The notes: generated from the letters alone by a model not told the origin. 64,000 bases of DNA from Gammaproteobacteria bacterium (GCA_029256015.1 JAQSYQ010000010.1:1-64000), one strand, 5' to 3'; shown: positions 8,767-18,135, counted from the first letter of the stretch. Numbers and translations are program-made.

Positions 8767-10488
8767 CTACAGGCTCCTAGCTGCAGCATTGAAGCCTGCA
8801 GCCGCCCCGCCAGAACCTCCGCTGGCACGAAAAGGGGTGACGGTTTGAGACAAAATCGCTTTTAGGTTTTCATTAAGCTCATTATCGGCTAGCACTCTTT
8901 TCACTGCGATTTGAAAAGCATGGGAATTCATTTTTTCAGCAATATATTGTCGCAAATCCTCTATATCAGTTTGCCCAGCACATTCTCTTAAAAATTCTTC
9001 ATGCATTTTCACTCTATCCAAAGCACGCCTTAAAACTAAAGGGTCTCGCCTGGACCAGGCCGTATCGCGTAAGAACCCCTTTCGGTATTGGTCAAGCGCT
9101 GCAAGTTGTATTTGATTACTCCTTACTCCTTGAGAGCTTTTGAGCAAATGGATTTCACGAAGAACTTCTCTAGTATTCTCCACATTACCTTTACTTAAAC
9201 TTAATAAAGCTGTCTGAGCACTATGTTTCAAATGATTATGAAGCAGATACTGAACAAATGTATTGATTATTGCTTTTTTTCGAAAAATTTCCTGGTTTTC
9301 AAGGTTATTGTCAGCTATTAAGCCTAGAGCGTATATACAACGTGACTTAGCTTCTTCGTTCCGAATTTGGCGCATGGTCTGTACAAAATCCGCAAGCTTC
9401 TCCACCCCACCATAGCCTCTAATCCTGTTTTGATTTTTAAAATTATTTTGCGCCAAAGCGCCCAAAGCCACAGCAAGCTCCTCTCCGCGATATGGTTTCA
9501 GGACTTCTACAAGATATTTGATGATATTAAGTTCAGCGGCAAGCTCTTGATTATCTAAATTATTCCTGCACATGCTGGTTATCGCTTTTGCCCAATCATA
9601 CGGATATTTTGATACTGCAGGAGATCGGGCCAATAAGTGAACAAGACCTAATTCACGCGCGATATTTTGCGTTTCGGTATTGTTCTCAGTAAGGCCTGAT
9701 AAAATAGCGGAAAGTGCGCTAAAATATTTTCGCTTTTTGAACATGGGTTTAATTTTTTCTATATCCCAATGCCTTAAAAGCTCGCTCTGGTAAAGCTTGT
9801 TTTTACGAACCAGCTCGTCCAAACAAAAACTGGCCCAAATCTTTATCGACTCGTCACCTTTATAGAATGCGGCCAGGAATATATCAATTGCAGCTTCAGA
9901 GATCAGGAGCTCACGAATTTCACAGGAATAGGGCTTAATATATTCAAGGATATTACTCAAAGCAATTAAACTAAATTTTTTCAGCCTGTCATTAGGGTTT
10001 TGGGCATTTGCCAGCAAAACTGGAACCATGTTATGACTTACAATAGCCTGATAGGTTCTAACAGACCAGCTATGCACTTCATGCCTCAAGATAAAGGATA
10101 TGAGTTTAATTCTTTTTATTTTGTAAGAATCATTTGAGAGCTGTTGTATAGATTCTAATAAATGCTCAATAAAGCCTTCTTGGATAATCTGATTAAAACC
10201 CATAACCCATCTGGCTTCTAAATAATAATGCAAATGCAAAAATAATTTCGCAGCATAATAGCAAACTTTAGGATCATCATGATCAAGCAGCCTAATTAGA
10301 CTGTTTGGGTTTATTGTCCTCATAGAATTATTTATTTCAGACCAATTTCCGAAATAAAGCTTATTTAATGCAATTAGGGCTGCATATTGCTTATCGAGGT
10401 CTTCACTCTGTAGCAAATTTGCCCAAGTACTTATCTCTCTAACGCTTGGCATAATATATGCCACGGCAAGCCTTAACTGATTTCGCAT
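8767..10488 (-). CDS. Armadillo-repeat protein, paralogue A (573 aa)
   Basis: An all-helical repeat protein of the armadillo/HEAT superfamily, first from the left of four tandem paralogues. The N-terminal module (TWANLLQSEDLDKQYAALIALNKL) is shared by the whole cluster. The repeats carry the armadillo-like core N-N-x-x-N-Q followed by a helix and G-G/I-x-x-L, seen at NNTETQN, NNLDNQE, NNFKNQN and NNLENQE. The last 120 residues hold a C-terminal module (RRDPLVLRRA, then IEDLRQYI, then IAVKRVL) and a Gly/Ala/Ser tail after TPFRAS. No signal peptide or membrane segment is present. The start has AAGGAAAG nearby; it begins 15 bp after paralogue B ends. Armadillo solenoids usually bind peptides or proteins; an effector role is inference. 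Confidence 0.85.
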   Translation of the reverse strand: MRNQLRLAVAYIMPSVREISTWANLLQSEDLDKQYAALIALNKLYFGNWSEINNSMRTINPNSLIRLLDHDDPKVCYYAAKLFLHLHYYLEARWVMGFNQIIQEGFIEHLLESIQQLSNDSYKIKRIKLISFILRHEVHSWSVRTYQAIVSHNMVPVLLANAQNPNDRLKKFSLIALSNILEYIKPYSCEIRELLISEAAIDIFLAAFYKGDESIKIWASFCLDELVRKNKLYQSELLRHWDIEKIKPMFKKRKYFSALSAILSGLTENNTETQNIARELGLVHLLARSPAVSKYPYDWAKAITSMCRNNLDNQELAAELNIIKYLVEVLKPYRGEELAVALGALAQNNFKNQNRIRGYGGVEKLADFVQTMRQIRNEEAKSRCIYALGLIADNNLENQEIFRKKAIINTFVQYLLHNHLKHSAQTALLSLSKGNVENTREVLREIHLLKSSQGVRSNQIQLAALDQYRKGFLRDTAWSRRDPLVLRRALDRVKMHEEFLRECAGQTDIEDLRQYIAEKMNSHAFQIAVKRVLADNELNENLKAILSQTVTPFRASGGSGGAAAGFNAAARSL

Positions 10489-10503
10489 GCTCTAGCTTTC
10501 CTT

Positions 10504-12057
10504 TTATCTCGGATCAAGACAAGAGCCTGGCGTTTCAGCACTTGTGCACTGAACATTAAAAGCCATCGCAAAATTGGCCGGCACAGGCTCAGGATCAATT
10601 TCCAATCTAGAAGCTAAAGGCCTGTCTTGTAAAAATCGGCTTTCATATAGACGGACTATTGCCAGCCTTGCAGGGTTTGATCGAATGTCTTGAGAATTGG
10701 CGAATTGAGAAATAGCACTACGAATCTCTTTGATATTGTTTTCATTATTTTTACTCAAGCTTAATAAAGTGGAATAAACAAGCTCTGCAAAGTTGCAACA
10801 CGTGAGCAAACCCACTAATTTAGAAATGCCGCCCGCCCTACGAAATGCCTCCTGATTCTCAAAGTTATTATCAACCAACATGGAAACCGCATAAGCCTTA
10901 CTATGAAAGTAAGGGTCTGTTCCGGCACAAATTAACTTCTCAATTCCATTGCATAATCTGATTAGATGTTGGTTTTCAGGATTGTTTTGCGCCAAAGCCG
11001 CCAAGGCTTCTACAACAAAATCTTTATTATCAACAATTCCATAGTCAACTCTTTTCAGCAACTCTGGTATTCCGCCAAGCTCTCGAAAAGTATTTTGATT
11101 CTCATAATTGTTCTCTACCAAAGCTTTTAACAATTTTGCACCATGGCCTATGTCATAACCTGTATCAGTAGCTTTAAATTTTTTTAAAACTACAGGGATA
11201 AGCCCTATTTCACGCATAACATTTTGCATCCGTGGATTTTTGGCAATAAGGCCTTCAACGACATTTCCCCTTAATGAATGTGCCTTGACATCAGCAATGA
11301 TTCCCTCTTTACCCCAAAGCTCAAACAGCTCATTCTGAAATCTGCTATTGGCATGAACAATATGAGACAAACAGCTTCGGGCAAGAAAGCTACAATAAGG
11401 CGCATTGGTTAAGCCAATCAATATTTTAATAGCGTCATTACTTTGCAAAGCTACCTGCATTTCCTGACAATAACTATTGACCTCTAACAGACAATCTATA
11501 AACAGCTCTAGAACATCCGCTCTATGCTCACGATCCGTATCCGCCAAGTCAGCCAATAAAGTGGGAATCATGCTTTGCCTTAAGATTACACTGCGTATAA
11601 CGGGGACCCAATTCGTATATGAATTCAACTGTGATAATAGCCAGGTTTTCTTTTTTTTAAGACGGCTAGCAGGTGGGAGATGTTTTAGTGATTCGAGCGT
11701 TGTATTGGCAAGTTTATTTTGAAGTGATGCTTCCAAACGGTCGGTTAGCCATGCGAGGCGATAATCTACTTTATACAATAACTTGATTGCATATAAAGAG
11801 ACCGAAGGGTCATCATGACAGATTAAGCCTATAAATACTGTTTGACTAATTTGCCGACGAAGATGAGTATCAATGAGAGGATGATCAAATTGTGTTTTAA
11901 GGCGATTTAAGGCGACCAGCCCGGCATACTGCTTCTTGGGATCCTCGCTTCGTAAAAAGTTGATCCAAGTAGCTGAACGCCGCATAAAAGGCATTACGTT
12001 CGCAACAAACATTCTACCTCTTGCTCTTAAGGAAAAATTATTAGCTTGAAATGCCAT
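10504..12057 (-). CDS. Armadillo-repeat protein, paralogue B (517 aa)
   Basis: Second paralogue. It has the cluster's N-terminal module (SATWINFLRSEDPKKQYAGLVALNRL) and armadillo-like repeats with NPRMQNV, NNYENQN, NNPENQH and NNFENQE cores. It lacks the LRxY/AVKRVL C-terminal module of A, C and D. Instead it ends soon after the repeats with a different Pro/Ala segment and a short tail containing two Cys (VQCTSAETPGSCLDPR). Ribosome site GAGGAGG about 6 nt upstream. It sits 23 bp downstream of paralogue C, so co-transcription is likely. Confidence 0.85.
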   Translation of the reverse strand: MAFQANNFSLRARGRMFVANVMPFMRRSATWINFLRSEDPKKQYAGLVALNRLKTQFDHPLIDTHLRRQISQTVFIGLICHDDPSVSLYAIKLLYKVDYRLAWLTDRLEASLQNKLANTTLESLKHLPPASRLKKKKTWLLSQLNSYTNWVPVIRSVILRQSMIPTLLADLADTDREHRADVLELFIDCLLEVNSYCQEMQVALQSNDAIKILIGLTNAPYCSFLARSCLSHIVHANSRFQNELFELWGKEGIIADVKAHSLRGNVVEGLIAKNPRMQNVMREIGLIPVVLKKFKATDTGYDIGHGAKLLKALVENNYENQNTFRELGGIPELLKRVDYGIVDNKDFVVEALAALAQNNPENQHLIRLCNGIEKLICAGTDPYFHSKAYAVSMLVDNNFENQEAFRRAGGISKLVGLLTCCNFAELVYSTLLSLSKNNENNIKEIRSAISQFANSQDIRSNPARLAIVRLYESRFLQDRPLASRLEIDPEPVPANFAMAFNVQCTSAETPGSCLDPR

Positions 12058-12080
12058 TATATCCTCCTCTAGTTAAGCTG

Positions 12081-13535
12081 TTATGGCCCAGCTGAAGCCA
12101 CATTAGAACTTGCTGCAGCCGCTCCGCTAGAACCTTGACTGGCACGAAATGGGGTAACGACCTGTGATAAAATTCTTTTGACTTCTTCACTTAAAGAAGC
12201 TGTCTCTAGCACTCTTTTTACCGCAATGCTAACTTGAGCATTATAACCAGTGCTAAGCCAGCTCCTTAAGCCTTCGATGTCATTTTTATTGATATAGTCT
12301 TCTTGTATTATGCGTACATTATCCCTAACTTTTTTAGAAGCACGACTTAGTACTAAAAGATCACGCCTACCCCACCCTATTTCTTTCACAAACTTAAGCT
12401 TTTTATCTTCTGTAATTGCTGATGTTTTGAATATATTCACGATTTTCTCTGTGATATACACGTTGTTTTTACATAAGCTAAGCAAAGCAAATCTAGCCGG
12501 GTTTTCTCCATATGGAACTTGATTCAGCCGGTTTTGTTCAAAAATCAGGCACTTTACAAGTCTAGTTAACAAGTGCTCACGCTCTAAGCCTTCATAGGCT
12601 TTTACCTGATTAAGAAAATTATTTTCAACTATATAGGCCATAGTCATGATGCGAGAACCATAGTTAATATATCTTTCGTCAAAATCCTCCCAGTCTAATC
12701 TATCAGTCAAAACAGCTTCTAGATCCTCCCTATCCTCTCTCATCTCCTCGAACACATGAACTAAAGGGTTAACATAGGAAAGGATCTTTTCAAGACCACC
12801 TTGCTCGCGAATAAAATCTTGATTTGCCGGATTATCTTTAGCCAAGGCCTCCAGTGCTAAAAAAGCACTTTTTTTGCAAAAGCGATCGCCTATTCCCTCT
12901 ATGACCTGACCAATAAGTTGAGCCTCTCGTGCAGCATCTTGCATTGCAGGATTATTGAAAGCATGTTGAGCTAAGATTTTAAAAGCAAGCCCTTTTTCAC
13001 GAGCCCCTATCAAAAAACGAACGTAATTTAAAATTGAGGCCTGGTCTAGGAAGGCTCTCATGTATTCAGGCTTCATATCCATAATGATTTTAAAAAGCTT
13101 GAATCTCAGCTTATTGAGGTCGGAGTCAGCTTGCGGCTCCTGCACGGATACAATCAATCGATATAGCAGGCCTGAATTAAAAGATTCGCTCAAAGCAGGA
13201 AAACGCTCAAATGGAATTGATTTTCGATTCATCTCATCCAATACATTAACCACTATTAAGGTAGCATATTGAGCGGCCTTTGAATTGGGATCCATTAATA
13301 AAGGCACTAAAAATGACAAGCTCTCTAGCAATCTCCTATCTCGAAGATTATTAAGATTTCGTATCTTTTCAAGGTCTTTGCATAAAGCCTTTAAGGCCGC
13401 TAGACGAACATTTGGATTTTGGCTCTGTAGATAACGCATCCAGTCCTGCATAGATAGCAGCCTGGGAGCAATTTTAGCCACAGCTGAAATAACAAAACCT
13501 TCAAAAAATGACTTTCTACGACCACTCGCTTGCAT
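12081..13535 (-). CDS. Armadillo-repeat protein, paralogue C (484 aa)
   Basis: Third paralogue. Its N-terminus (MQASGRRKSFFEGF, then MRYLQSQNPNVRLAALKAL) matches the pseudogene at 15474-15926 more closely than the other paralogues. Fewer canonical repeats are visible (NPAMQDA, NPANQDF, NNFLNQV), and a highly acidic insertion lies mid-protein (EEMREDREDLEAVL, about residues 255-275). The C-terminal module (IEGLRSWL, IAVKRVL, TPFRAS) and an Ala/Ser tail ending NVASAGP are present. That tail is shared with paralogue D, pointing to recent duplication or conversion. Ribosome site AGGAG about 6 nt upstream; 45 bp after paralogue D. Confidence 0.85.
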   Translation of the reverse strand: MQASGRRKSFFEGFVISAVAKIAPRLLSMQDWMRYLQSQNPNVRLAALKALCKDLEKIRNLNNLRDRRLLESLSFLVPLLMDPNSKAAQYATLIVVNVLDEMNRKSIPFERFPALSESFNSGLLYRLIVSVQEPQADSDLNKLRFKLFKIIMDMKPEYMRAFLDQASILNYVRFLIGAREKGLAFKILAQHAFNNPAMQDAAREAQLIGQVIEGIGDRFCKKSAFLALEALAKDNPANQDFIREQGGLEKILSYVNPLVHVFEEMREDREDLEAVLTDRLDWEDFDERYINYGSRIMTMAYIVENNFLNQVKAYEGLEREHLLTRLVKCLIFEQNRLNQVPYGENPARFALLSLCKNNVYITEKIVNIFKTSAITEDKKLKFVKEIGWGRRDLLVLSRASKKVRDNVRIIQEDYINKNDIEGLRSWLSTGYNAQVSIAVKRVLETASLSEEVKRILSQVVTPFRASQGSSGAAAASSNVASAGP

Positions 13536-13580
13536 AGGATTCTCCTATTTTGGCTGGAATAAACTGCTAACTCAAAGCTG

Positions 13581-15374
13581 TTATGGCCCAGCTGAAGCCA
13601 CATTAGAACTTGCTCCAGTCGCTCCGTCCGAGCCTTGCGCCGCAGTATGAAAGCTCAAAGCATTTGCAGAAGCCGCTTTATGCCTTTCATGGCTTGGTAT
13701 GACCATAGCTAAAACATTCAATGTAGCACCATTTAAACCTAGGCTTTTATCATCTAGTATTCGCTTTACTGCAGTGTAAAAACCACTTTGGTTTCGATAA
13801 TAATTCACATAGGCCCTTAAGCCATCAATATTATTTGCAGCAATTTCAGCCTTCAAATCATTTTGGTAGCGCTCAGCTTTGAAGCTGGCACGAAGATTAA
13901 CAAGACTTGCACGTCTTGCCGAAGCTGATTCCCGTATAATTTGCGACCTATATTTACTCAGCGCCAATAGCATTGCCAAATTAGATCTAATAACTGGCTT
14001 TTTTCTAAGTCTGTTTATGGCAGAAATGCTTTGCTCAAGATTAGCTACATTGTGCTTGCTTAATTGTAATAAAGTCCAATAAGCCGCTTTTTGTTTATCG
14101 CTATTGATAAGCATTTCAACCAAAATAGGAATCACACCAGCCGCTCGAAAAGCATCTTGGTTTTCAACATTATTTTCCGCAATTATTTCTATAGCTTCTG
14201 TCGAGTTAATCGTATTGGATCGCAAGGCAGCGACAACTGCTTCAATGCCTCCAAACACTCTTATCATATGCTGATTTTTATGATTATTTTCTGCCAGGAA
14301 AAACAAAGCGTATAATGCTGCTTCTCTATAAGAGATTTTATTTGATTTTAGTAAAGTAATCAGCGCATTAAAAATGCCTTCTTCACGAATAAAATTTTGA
14401 TTGTTTTCGTTATTTTTAGCCAAATTCCCTAATGCTTGGGAAATGGCAGCCGGGGAATTGTTCAGATGTTGCCTTAGCTTTGAGGCCATTACAGAGATAA
14501 TCCCAGCTTCGCGAGCAACATCTTGTGCGTAAGTATTATTGTTAACGAGGTTTTTTAACAACCATCCATGCATATCGGTGTAAGGCTCTCTTTGAAGGAA
14601 AGCTTTCAACTCTTTCGCTCCCCAAAGGTTTAACAGCCCATTCTTGCAAGCCGTATTTAAAACAACCATATTACCAAGGCAGCAAAGAGCATTATGCCTA
14701 ACTTTATTGCTTCGGCTATGCAATAGCAAATCTAGCAACTTGGGGAGGGCTCCTGATTGGTGCAAAGCGTCTTGTATTTCAGCTATTGGATAACGAGCAT
14801 CTTTGCACATTATTTTGCTTAATAAATTAGTAATCATAATCTTATTGCTTTTAGAACCCTGCTGCAAATGAGTTAAAAACCACGGAATAATATTAAGTCT
14901 TAAAACTGCATTAGCTATAACTGACGCATAGCTATCAGGTTTTTTTTCACATTTTGCAATTTCGCTAAGAAGATAAATCCTTATCTGTTTAAGCTTAGTG
15001 CTTACCGTACTGTCTATTAAAGAGAGAAGTAATTGATCTATTAATCCTCTTTCAATTGCTACTTGTAAACTCGTAGGATTACTATTATATAAATAACCTG
15101 GCAGCGTATTAAATATCAGAGCGGCATATTTACAAGTTGAAGGATTTGCATCGGTGAATAAGCTTATCAATGCGGGAAGGCGACTCCTAACAGCCCATTT
15201 CGCATCATCATGATCTAAAAGCTGAGAATACAGAGCTATTACAGCGGCATGCCGTTTACTAGGATCATCACTCTGCAAATAGGTGGCCCACGTATGTGCC
15301 GGCCTTGACTGCGGCATTATCGTTGCGAAAAAGGGCCGAAAAGGTGCTTTTAACGAATACTTATGGCCGTTCAC
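13581..15374 (-). CDS. Armadillo-repeat protein, paralogue D (597 aa)
   Basis: Longest and promoter-proximal paralogue. N-terminal module HTWATYLQSDDPSKRHAAVIAL, then repeats with NNTYAQD, NNENNQN, NNHKNQH and NNVENQD cores, each followed by an I/F-x-x-x-G-I/G helix as in armadillo units. The C-terminal module is IDGLRAYV then TAVKRIL, followed by an extra roughly 30-residue segment and a tail (ALSFHTAAQGSDGATG) ending in the NVASAGP shared with paralogue C. The start is a GTG with GGAG 6 nt upstream. It probably heads a minus-strand operon D-C-B-A. No secretion signal is recognisable at either end. Confidence 0.85.
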   Translation of the reverse strand: MNGHKYSLKAPFRPFFATIMPQSRPAHTWATYLQSDDPSKRHAAVIALYSQLLDHDDAKWAVRSRLPALISLFTDANPSTCKYAALIFNTLPGYLYNSNPTSLQVAIERGLIDQLLLSLIDSTVSTKLKQIRIYLLSEIAKCEKKPDSYASVIANAVLRLNIIPWFLTHLQQGSKSNKIMITNLLSKIMCKDARYPIAEIQDALHQSGALPKLLDLLLHSRSNKVRHNALCCLGNMVVLNTACKNGLLNLWGAKELKAFLQREPYTDMHGWLLKNLVNNNTYAQDVAREAGIISVMASKLRQHLNNSPAAISQALGNLAKNNENNQNFIREEGIFNALITLLKSNKISYREAALYALFFLAENNHKNQHMIRVFGGIEAVVAALRSNTINSTEAIEIIAENNVENQDAFRAAGVIPILVEMLINSDKQKAAYWTLLQLSKHNVANLEQSISAINRLRKKPVIRSNLAMLLALSKYRSQIIRESASARRASLVNLRASFKAERYQNDLKAEIAANNIDGLRAYVNYYRNQSGFYTAVKRILDDKSLGLNGATLNVLAMVIPSHERHKAASANALSFHTAAQGSDGATGASSNVASAGP

Positions 15375-15473
15375 TTAAGCTCCAGCGCTATAAACTTCGG
15401 TTAAAATAGGCTTATTAAATTTATATTGAGCATGCCATTATGTTAAAACAAGACTATGTTTCGTACAATGCTG

Positions 15474-15926
15474 TCATAGATTTAATGCTTGAATAGCCAA
15501 GCCTGTACCTGCAGCCGCTCCGCCCGAGCCTTGCGCCGTAGTATGAAAGCTCAAAGCATGTGCAGAGCTGGCCTAATATTTACATGATCTGGCACTATTT
15601 CAGCTAAAATCTTCAGTACAGGCTTGTTTAAGTTTGAATCCCTATCCAAAATCCATTTGACTGCGCTCACTAGTGACATAAGCCCTTAAATCTTCGACGT
15701 CATTACTCACTATCATTTGTCTTAAGTCAGCTTGCTAAACATCATATTTCTCGAATTCATCAAGATGTTGATTCAAAACTCTTAACGCGGCAAGTCGAGT
15801 ATTTGGATTCTGGCTTTGCAAGTAACTAAGCCAGGTATGAAAAGATAATTGCGAAGGGGCCATATTAGCCATAACGGGAACAAAAAAATCTTCAAATGAA
15901 CGTCTTCTCTGGCCAGCAGCTTGCAC
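15474..15926 (-). pseudogene. Remnant of a fifth armadillo-repeat paralogue
   Basis: The first 63 codons (ATG at 15926) encode an intact N-terminal module like paralogue C (RRRSFEDFF, then WLSYLQSQNPNTRLAALRVL), ending at a stop. Directly beyond it, pieces of the C-terminal module can be read in shifted frames: VEDLRAYVTSERSQ, then AVKWILDRDSNLNKPVLKIL, then ALSFHTTAQGSGGAAAG ending in TGA at 15474. The whole repeat region is missing, so a large internal deletion joined N- and C-terminal parts, and frameshifts and stops have accumulated since. The final tail matches paralogue D (ALSFHTAAQGSDG). Confidence 0.85.
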
Positions 15927-16059
15927 TGTGATCTCCTTTTGGCTTGATAGATTTGAGAGCTTATAAAGCCTTGAAATAATTAGGGATAAATCGATTTACT
16001 AATAATGCATTAACTATGGTATAAGAACATACTGCCCAATTCAAAGCTGCCATAGAAAT

Positions 16060-16083
16060 AAAAAAGCCCGTCTTAGCGGGCTT
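16060..16083 (-). terminator. Rho-independent terminator after sspB
   Basis: Read on the minus strand, AAGCCCGCTAAGACGGGCTT followed by a T-run, about 10 nt beyond the sspB stop codon. It ends the rplM-rpsI-sspA-sspB transcript. Confidence 0.88.
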
Positions 16084-16092
16084 ATTAATGGT

Positions 16093-16491
16093 TTATTTGA
16101 CAAGCTTTAGCACTGGGCCTTTCTTTTTAGGAGTAGGATCAAGCTCTTCAACGCTCTCGCCCTCATTGACCAGCATTCCAAAACCATCTTCCCGGGCATA
16201 AATCCCTTGGCTGGTTTCATTGGCATATAAAGCAATAACTGCATCCAACGGAACAAAAATCTGCCAAGCTTGACCGCCGAAACTGGCATCAAAGTGAACA
16301 AACTCTTCATCGATTTCTAAATTCTGAACGGCGGATGGTGCAATATTGAGTACGATTTGGCCTTCATCTATATATTCGGAAGGAACTTGCACTCCTTCTT
16401 GCTCGGCATCTACCAGCAAATAGGGAGTGAAGTGATGATCCACGAGCCAATCATAAGTGCTTTTTAACAGATAAGTGCGAAGCCTTGCCAT
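16093..16491 (-). CDS. sspB: ClpXP adaptor SspB
   Basis: Delivers ssrA-tagged peptides to ClpXP. At 132 residues it has the SspB fold signatures: RTYLLKSTYDWLVDHHFTPYLLVDA at the N-terminus, the VLNIAPSAVQNLEI strand, and the DASFGGQAWQIFVPLDAVIALYA region. The short acidic linker ends in a C-terminal KKGPVLKLVK, matching the ClpX-binding tail of the family. It starts 3 nt after sspA ends, the classical sspAB arrangement. Confidence 0.95.
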   Translation of the reverse strand: MARLRTYLLKSTYDWLVDHHFTPYLLVDAEQEGVQVPSEYIDEGQIVLNIAPSAVQNLEIDEEFVHFDASFGGQAWQIFVPLDAVIALYANETSQGIYAREDGFGMLVNEGESVEELDPTPKKKGPVLKLVK

Positions 16492-16494
16492 TTA

Positions 16495-17127
16495 TTAAGA
16501 TCTCATCTCGCGCTCTGCGTCAGAGAGGCTGGCTTGAAAGGATTCACGCTTAAACAGTTTTTCAGCGTATGCGATAATAGGTTTGCCTTGATCTGCAGGC
16601 AAATTAATACCCAAAGCCGGCAATCGCCACAATAAAGCGGCCAAACTGCAATCCACTAAAGTAAACTCTTCACTCAAGAAATAAGGAGAATCGCCGAATA
16701 CTGGAGCCACGGATAGCAAGCTGTCATAAAGTTCTTTACGAGCTTTCTCTGCAGTCGCTTTGTCAGACGCATGAGAAATGTCTTTCACCAAAGAATACCA
16801 ATCACGGTCAACTCTTAGCATCATCAAACGATTTCTTGCACGGGCCACAGGATAAACCGGCATTAAAGGAGGATGTGGGAAACGCTCTTCCAGGTACTCT
16901 AAAATAATGTTGGATTCATACAGCACTAAATCTCTATCAACCAAGGTAGGAACTGTGCCATAAGGATTAAGCTCATATAATTCGTTAGGTTTGTTGTTGA
17001 GGTCAACTTCGACTGATTCTGCTACGACCCCTTTCTCAGCCAAGACAATTCTGACTCGATGGGAATAAGGGCAAACTTTATTGGAAAACAGAGTCATAAT
17101 AGAGCGTTTATTGGTAATCAACGACAT
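16495..17127 (-). CDS. sspA: Stringent starvation protein A
   Basis: A 210-residue GST-fold protein that binds RNA polymerase and affects stress transcription in enterobacteria. The N-terminus (TNKRSIMTLFSNKVCPYSHRVRIVLAEKGV) and the thioredoxin-fold NPYGTVPTLVDRD and LYESNIILEYLEERFPHPPL are strongly SspA-like. The C-terminal helical domain has the ALLWRLPALGI segment. It is preceded by a terminator-like hairpin downstream of rpsI, so sspAB may be transcribed partly by read-through and partly from its own promoter. Confidence 0.95.
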   Translation of the reverse strand: MSLITNKRSIMTLFSNKVCPYSHRVRIVLAEKGVVAESVEVDLNNKPNELYELNPYGTVPTLVDRDLVLYESNIILEYLEERFPHPPLMPVYPVARARNRLMMLRVDRDWYSLVKDISHASDKATAEKARKELYDSLLSVAPVFGDSPYFLSEEFTLVDCSLAALLWRLPALGINLPADQGKPIIAYAEKLFKRESFQASLSDAEREMRS

Positions 17128-17171
17128 TTGCTAATCCTATCAGTTAAAACAATTGAGCTATAAGCTTATAC

Positions 17172-17208
17172 AAAAAAGCCCTACATAATCAATCTGAACA
17201 TGCAGGGC
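17172..17208 (-). terminator. Terminator or attenuator between rpsI and sspA
   Basis: On the minus strand, GCCCTGCA pairs with TGTAGGGC (one G-U) around a 15-nt loop and is followed by TTTTTTG. It lies 20 nt after the rpsI stop and about 45 nt before the sspA start. The long loop makes it weaker than the sspB terminator, so partial read-through is plausible. Confidence 0.65.
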
Positions 17209-17227
17209 CTGATAAAAAAATTTAATA

Positions 17228-17620
17228 TTAACGTTTGGAGTATTGTGGACGTTTACGCGCTTTATGTAAACCAACTTTTTTACGTTCAACTTCACGAGAG
17301 TCACGAGTTACAAATCCAGCTTGACGCAAAGCAGGACGCAATGTTTCATCCAGCTCCATCAATGCACGGGTAATACCGTGGCGAATCGCACCAGCTTGGC
17401 CGTTAGGTCCGCCACCTTTTACATTGACTTTGATGTCCAATTTGCCAATAAGGTTAACGAGCTCTAGAGGCTGACGCACCACCATTCTGGAGGTTTCACG
17501 TCCGAAGTATTCGTCAACAGGCTTACCATTAACAATAATAGCGCCTTTACCACGAGATAAATAAACACGAGCGGTTGCTGTTTTACGACGACCTGTTCCA
17601 AGTTGTTGAGTAGTTGCCAT
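17228..17620 (-). CDS. rpsI: 30S ribosomal protein S9
   Basis: A 130-residue S9 with the expected [14 protein letters not shown] start, the [20 protein letters not shown] core and the basic C-terminal tail [18 protein letters not shown], whose final Lys-Arg reaches the P-site tRNA in the ribosome. It follows rplM after 10 nt, as in most bacteria. Confidence 0.98.
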   Translation of the reverse strand: MATTQQLGTGRRKTATARVYLSRGKGAIIVNGKPVDEYFGRETSRMVVRQPLELVNLIGKLDIKVNVKGGGPNGQAGAIRHGITRALMELDETLRPALRQAGFVTRDSREVERKKVGLHKARKRPQYSKR

Positions 17621-17630
17621 TAAAATACCT

Positions 17631-18065
17631 TTATTCTGCGATGACTAATTTTTGAGGTTGTTGAGCGGTATGTGGATGCTCAGTACCAGCGTAAACTTTT
17701 AGCTTTCTGTACATTTCACGACCCAATGGGTTGTTTGGAAGCATACCTTTTACAGCTGTTTCGATAATTTGTTCTGGCTTGTATTGAATCAATCTTTCAA
17801 AACTAACAGATTTAATTCCGCCTGGATGCCCAGTGTGGTGATAATACATTTTATCTTTGGCTTTGTTGCCGGTTACCTTAATTTTTTCTGCATTCAATAC
17901 GACAATATAATCGCCGGCATCGGTATGCGGGGTATACTCAGGCTTGTGCTTACCTTTTAAACGGCTAGCAACTTGAGCTGCCAATTTACCCAAGGTAACA
18001 CCATTGGCATCAACAACATACCAATCGCGCTTAACTGTTTCATTTCTTGCACTAAACGTTTTCAT
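17631..18065 (-). CDS. rplM: 50S ribosomal protein L13
   Basis: A 144-residue L13: [20 protein letters not shown], then [22 protein letters not shown], the [10 protein letters not shown] motif and [18 protein letters not shown]. It heads the rplM-rpsI-sspA-sspB unit. A leader of about 65 nt contains a small hairpin (CGGCA/TGCCG at 18104-18119), and a good promoter lies upstream. L13 is known to autoregulate this operon in E. coli; whether this hairpin takes part is inference. Confidence 0.98.
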   Translation of the reverse strand: MKTFSARNETVKRDWYVVDANGVTLGKLAAQVASRLKGKHKPEYTPHTDAGDYIVVLNAEKIKVTGNKAKDKMYYHHTGHPGGIKSVSFERLIQYKPEQIIETAVKGMLPNNPLGREMYRKLKVYAGTEHPHTAQQPQKLVIAE

Positions 18066-18135
18066 TTAAAAACCCTGTATTTGCTAGATAATACGTTCAA
18101 TCCCGGCATAAAAGTGCCGCGTTTAAAGGAGACGC

